Origin: Kiritimatiellota bacterium
GTDB taxonomy: Bacteria; Verrucomicrobiota; Kiritimatiellia; JAAZAB01
Assembly: GCA_008636095.1 (NCBI GenBank)
Contig: VSJD01000235.1
Location: 1-10,000, forward strand
Direction: 5' to 3'
DNA length: 10,000 nt
This document shows positions 8,141-10,000 of the stretch, in pieces. How positions within the stretch are numbered: the stretch's first letter is position 1; each line of letters opens with the position of its first letter. The translations under genes were made by a program, and so were the position numbers. The notes under the pieces are model-generated. The model saw nothing but the letters and a program-made list of their open reading frames with translations, ran no database searches and was not told the origin of the DNA.

Positions 8141-8736
8141 TACACGCGGCGGCGCTTACGCGCCCGACAGCCGTTATGCGGCATCGGCGTCACGTCCCGG
8201 ATCACCGTAATCATTAACCCCGCCGACTGCAGGGCCCGAACGGCCGATTCGCGGCCAGAGCCCGGTCCCTGCACGCGAACTTCAATTTCCTGCATACGAT
8301 AGGGCGAAATTTGCCGCGCTACTTCCTGGGCGACCATCGTGGCCGCATAAGCAGTGCTTTTGCGAGTGCCCCTGAAACCCATCCGTCCGGAACTGCTCCA
8401 CGCCAGAACCTGGCCTTTCGTATCGGTAATGCTGACCTGCGTGTTGTTAAAAGTGGCGTTAACATGCGCAATGCCCACGGATACCGTGCGTGCCGCTTTG
8501 ACGCGCACCGGCTTGGCTTCTTCCGGAACGGCGCCTTCCGCGGCCGGCGCCTTGTGTGCCGCCGCATGCGCATCCACCTCTTTCTTACCGCCAGCCTTAG
8601 CCGAAGCGACGCCTTCCGCGTCCGGCGCCTTGGATGCCGCCGCGTGCGCATCCGCTTTGTGCTTGCCGCCACCCTTTACCGGTGCAGCGCTCGCGGGTTC
8701 CTTATCCTTCGGTGTCTGTTTGGTGTCACTTGGCAT
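8140..8736 (-). CDS. rpsK: 30S ribosomal protein S11 with long N-terminal extension
   Basis: S11 lies on the 30S platform and helps form the mRNA exit region. The conserved protein starts near residue 82 ([18 protein letters not shown]) and includes [33 protein letters not shown] and [14 protein letters not shown] at the end. The total length is 198 residues against about 130 for usual S11. The extra 78 residues at the front are Ala/Lys/His-rich and contain a 26-residue tandem duplication, [14 protein letters not shown] versus [14 protein letters not shown]. The long start is supported because a full AAGGAGA motif lies 10 bases before ATG 8736 and no internal Met exists in the extension. rpsM lies 63 bp upstream. 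Confidence 0.97.
   Translation of the reverse strand: MPSDTKQTPKDKEPASAAPVKGGGKHKADAHAAASKAPDAEGVASAKAGGKKEVDAHAAAHKAPAAEGAVPEEAKPVRVKAARTVSVGIAHVNATFNNTQVSITDTKGQVLAWSSSGRMGFRGTRKSTAYAATMVAQEVARQISPYRMQEIEVRVQGPGSGRESAVRALQSAGLMITVIRDVTPMPHNGCRARKRRRV
8533..8676 (-). repeat. In-frame 78-bp tandem duplication in the S11 extension
   Basis: The segment beginning GCCTTCCGCG at 8533 (plus-strand reading) recurs at 8611, 78 bp (26 codons) later. The second copy is almost complete and differs at scattered bases. It encodes the repeated DAHAAAxKAPxAEG element near the N-terminus of S11. Confidence 0.85.
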
Positions 8737-8746
8737 AAATTAAAAA

Positions 8747-8753
8747 TCTCCTT
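8747..8753 (-). promoter_or_regulatory. Ribosome binding site of rpsK
   Basis: The minus strand reads AAGGAGA here, a complete anti-16S match, 10 bases before the ATG at 8736. It fixes the long start of S11 and therefore makes the N-terminal extension part of the translated protein. Confidence 0.85.
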
Positions 8754-8755
8754 GG

Positions 8756-8788
8756 TTTCCGCCTAAGGCGGATCCGCCTTTGCGGAAA
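8756..8788. repeat. Nested palindrome in the rpsM-rpsK spacer
   Basis: TTTCCGC (8756-8762) pairs with GCGGAAA (8782-8788). Between them is the perfect 12-bp palindrome GGCGGATCCGCC (8767-8778). The same bases can instead fold as two adjacent hairpins: TCCGCC/GGCGGA with a TAA loop, and TCCGC/GCGGA with a CTTT loop. It starts 12 bases after the rpsM stop codon and ends just before the rpsK ribosome binding site, so it may act on transcript processing or translation. It could equally be a REP-like repeat. Confidence 0.65.
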
Positions 8789-8799
8789 ATGTCCATTCC

Positions 8800-9291
8800 T
8801 CACGCTCTGGATGCGGTCGTTGTCTTGGGTGCGCCGGCGGCTTTGGGCGCGGCCGTTACTTTGGGTGCGCCGGCGGCTTTGGGTGCGGCCGCTATTTCCG
8901 TCTTTACCGCCGCGCGCGCCTCTTTGCCGCGCACAACGCCGACGGTCTTGCGCACGCCCTTGCGCGTGCGCGCATTGGTGTGCGTCCGCTGTCCACGCAC
9001 AGGCAATCCTTTGCGATGCCGAAGCCCGCGATAGGAACTGATACTGATCAAGCGGCGGATGTTCTGGGCCACCTCGCGGCGTAAATCACCCTCCAACACG
9101 TAACCGTCCTGAATAATATTGGTGATCTTGGTCAGTTCTTCACCGGTCAAATCGTCGGCCCGCTTGACGGGATTAATCTGGGCCTTGCGCACAATGTTCT
9201 GCGCCCGTGCCAGACCGATCCCGTAAATAGACCGCAGGGAATATTCCACCCGCTTTTTGCCGGGGATATCAATCCCGAGAATCTTGGGCAT
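8800..9291 (-). CDS. rpsM: 30S ribosomal protein S13 with Ala/Pro/Lys-rich C-terminal tail
   Basis: S13 is in the 30S head and contacts the P-site tRNA and the large subunit bridge. I chose ATG 9291 because MPKILGIDIPGKKRVEYSL aligns with the usual start of the family. A GTG at 9297 in frame would add two residues. Conserved parts are SIYGIGLARAQNI (helix-two-turns-helix region) and RGLRHRKGLPVRGQRTHTNA at about 88-107. The 163-residue product is roughly 40 longer than usual. Residues 120-163 form a tail with two copies of AAPKAAGAPK. rpmJ lies 21 bp upstream and rpsK 63 bp downstream. The ribosome binding site is weak (AAAGAG). Confidence 0.97.
   Translation of the reverse strand: MPKILGIDIPGKKRVEYSLRSIYGIGLARAQNIVRKAQINPVKRADDLTGEELTKITNIIQDGYVLEGDLRREVAQNIRRLISISSYRGLRHRKGLPVRGQRTHTNARTRKGVRKTVGVVRGKEARAAVKTEIAAAPKAAGAPKVTAAPKAAGAPKTTTASRA
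8825..8894 (-). repeat. In-frame 36-bp tandem duplication in the S13 tail
   Basis: The sequence TTGGGTGCGCCGGCGGCTTT starts at 8825 and again at 8861 on the plus strand, exactly 36 bp apart. On the coding strand this gives two copies of a 12-residue unit containing KAAGAPK. The copies are almost identical, so the duplication looks recent. Confidence 0.85.
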
Positions 9292-9312
9292 AGCCACACT
9301 CTTTCTTAAGAT

Positions 9313-9426
9313 TTATCCTTGCCGCTGTTTGTGCCGCACATTACTGCAAATAACCCGTACGACACCTTTGCGGCGGACGATTTTGCATTGTTCACACATC
9401 CGCTTGACTGAACTTCTAACTTTCAT
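9313..9426 (-). CDS. rpmJ: 50S ribosomal protein L36
   Basis: This small gene encodes 37 residues: it begins [19 protein letters not shown], continues [18 protein letters not shown], and then stops. L36 binds 23S rRNA in the large subunit. The zinc-ribbon ligands C11, C14, C27 and H32 are all present (CX2C-X12-C-X4-H). The length is typical. GTGGAGTATACAGG before the ATG supplies a ribosome binding site. It lies 55 bp downstream of map and 21 bp upstream of rpsM. infA, which frequently sits between map and rpmJ, is absent. Confidence 0.97.
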   Translation of the reverse strand: MKVRSSVKRMCEQCKIVRRKGVVRVICSNVRHKQRQG

Positions 9427-9481
9427 CCTGTATACTCCACTTTTTCTTCCGCCCCCGCGCCTTAAATGGATTCCGAAGGCA

Positions 9482-10000
9482 TTAAACTTTCTTATATATC
9501 ACAGTGCTGGTTTCATGGTCAAGTGATTTTTCAACACCCGATTCGGTCAGCACCTCGGCCGTCGTTCCGCCCACGACAATCGTGTGTTCAAAATGGGCAG
9601 ACGGACGCCGGTCGCGCGTCACCACAGTCCAACCATCGTCCAGCACATTAACCTCGGCGCACCCCAGATTGACCATAGGCTCAATGGCCAGAGTCATGCC
9701 CGCCAAAAGCTTCGGCCCTCTCCCCGGAGGCCCATAATTCGGGATTTGCGGATCTTCGTGCATCCGGCGTCCGATGCCGTGCCCCACAAAATCCCGCACC
9801 ACCGCAAACCCCGCCGTCGCCGCCGTCTTTTCAATCGCGTGCGACACGTCCGATAACCGTCGGCCCACATGCGCCTGGGCGATGCCGGCCTGGAGCGCCT
9901 GTTTCGTTATCTCCACCAGCCGGATAACGTCCGGATCGGTCACGCCCACCATAACCGTCAGCGCGGTGTCGCCGTGGAACCCATTGACCAGCACACCAAC
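9482..10000 (-). CDS. map: Type I methionine aminopeptidase (5' part outside window)
   Basis: This enzyme removes the initiator Met from new proteins using a dinuclear metal centre. The last 172 residues are visible and the frame is open to the window edge, so roughly the first third is missing. In window numbering the metal ligands seen are D11 (NGFHGDTA), H74 (VGHGIG), E107 (AIEPMVN) and E138 (SAHFEHT). H81 in HEDPQIPNY is the conserved active-site His. The other Asp ligand, expected just before the first visible residues VGV, lies outside the window. The C-terminus runs about 25 residues past the [10 protein letters not shown] block. Its place ahead of rpmJ-rpsM is the standard position in this operon. 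Confidence 0.96.
   Translation of the reverse strand, partial: VGVLVNGFHGDTALTVMVGVTDPDVIRLVEITKQALQAGIAQAHVGRRLSDVSHAIEKTAATAGFAVVRDFVGHGIGRRMHEDPQIPNYGPPGRGPKLLAGMTLAIEPMVNLGCAEVNVLDDGWTVVTRDRRPSAHFEHTIVVGGTTAEVLTESGVEKSLDHETSTVIYKKV

Noticed and set aside
8354..8743. Plus-strand frames over the S11 extension
   Set aside because: They are shadows of rpsK. The Ala-rich translation comes from the same GC-rich repeats.
9291..9297. GTG start for rpsM at 9297
   Set aside because: It is possible, but the ATG at 9291 matches the family N-terminus better. The difference is two residues.

Overview
The window holds the tail of a conserved bacterial ribosomal-protein/RNA polymerase operon on the minus strand, followed by a type II secretion/type IV pilus inner-membrane gene and a very large, highly repetitive secreted protein gene that runs off the left edge. 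All genes supported here are on the minus strand, so transcription runs from high to low coordinates. The base composition is moderately GC-rich. The mix of TSP3-type calcium-binding repeats, LamG-like modules, and Ala/Lys-rich tails on ribosomal proteins suggests a bacterium of the Planctomycetes-Verrucomicrobia-Lentisphaerae-Kiritimatiellota group. That assignment is an inference from style, not proven by any single marker.

Right part (10000 to 5697): map (5' end outside the window), rpmJ (L36), rpsM (S13), rpsK (S11), rpsD (S4), rpoA (RNA polymerase alpha) and rplQ (L17). This is the classical alpha-operon order. infA, which often lies between map and rpmJ, is missing. S13 carries a C-terminal Ala/Pro/Lys tail and the adjacent S11 a long N-terminal Ala/Lys/His extension. 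Each contains a small in-frame tandem duplication. Three intergenic spacers carry palindromic or inverted-repeat elements: rpsM-rpsK, rpsD-rpsK, and rplQ to the GspF-family gene.

Middle (5529 to 4237): a full-length GspF/PilC-family platform protein with two T2SSF domains and three hydrophobic segments. It is separated from rplQ by a 167-bp spacer with strong palindromes.

Left part (4110 to 1): one uninterrupted reading frame of at least 1370 codons. It encodes a signal peptide, about 26 calcium-binding TSP3-like motifs and three nearly identical LamG/concanavalin-A-like modules. The modules are spaced 786 bp and 1428 bp apart. The difference, 642 bp, equals exactly four 144-bp TSP3 units plus one 66-bp half unit, so the gene appears to have grown by recombination between repeats. 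The protein is probably exported and may be a surface or adhesive protein. A link to the neighbouring secretion gene is possible but not shown by the sequence. No stretch longer than about 200 bases lacks a gene.
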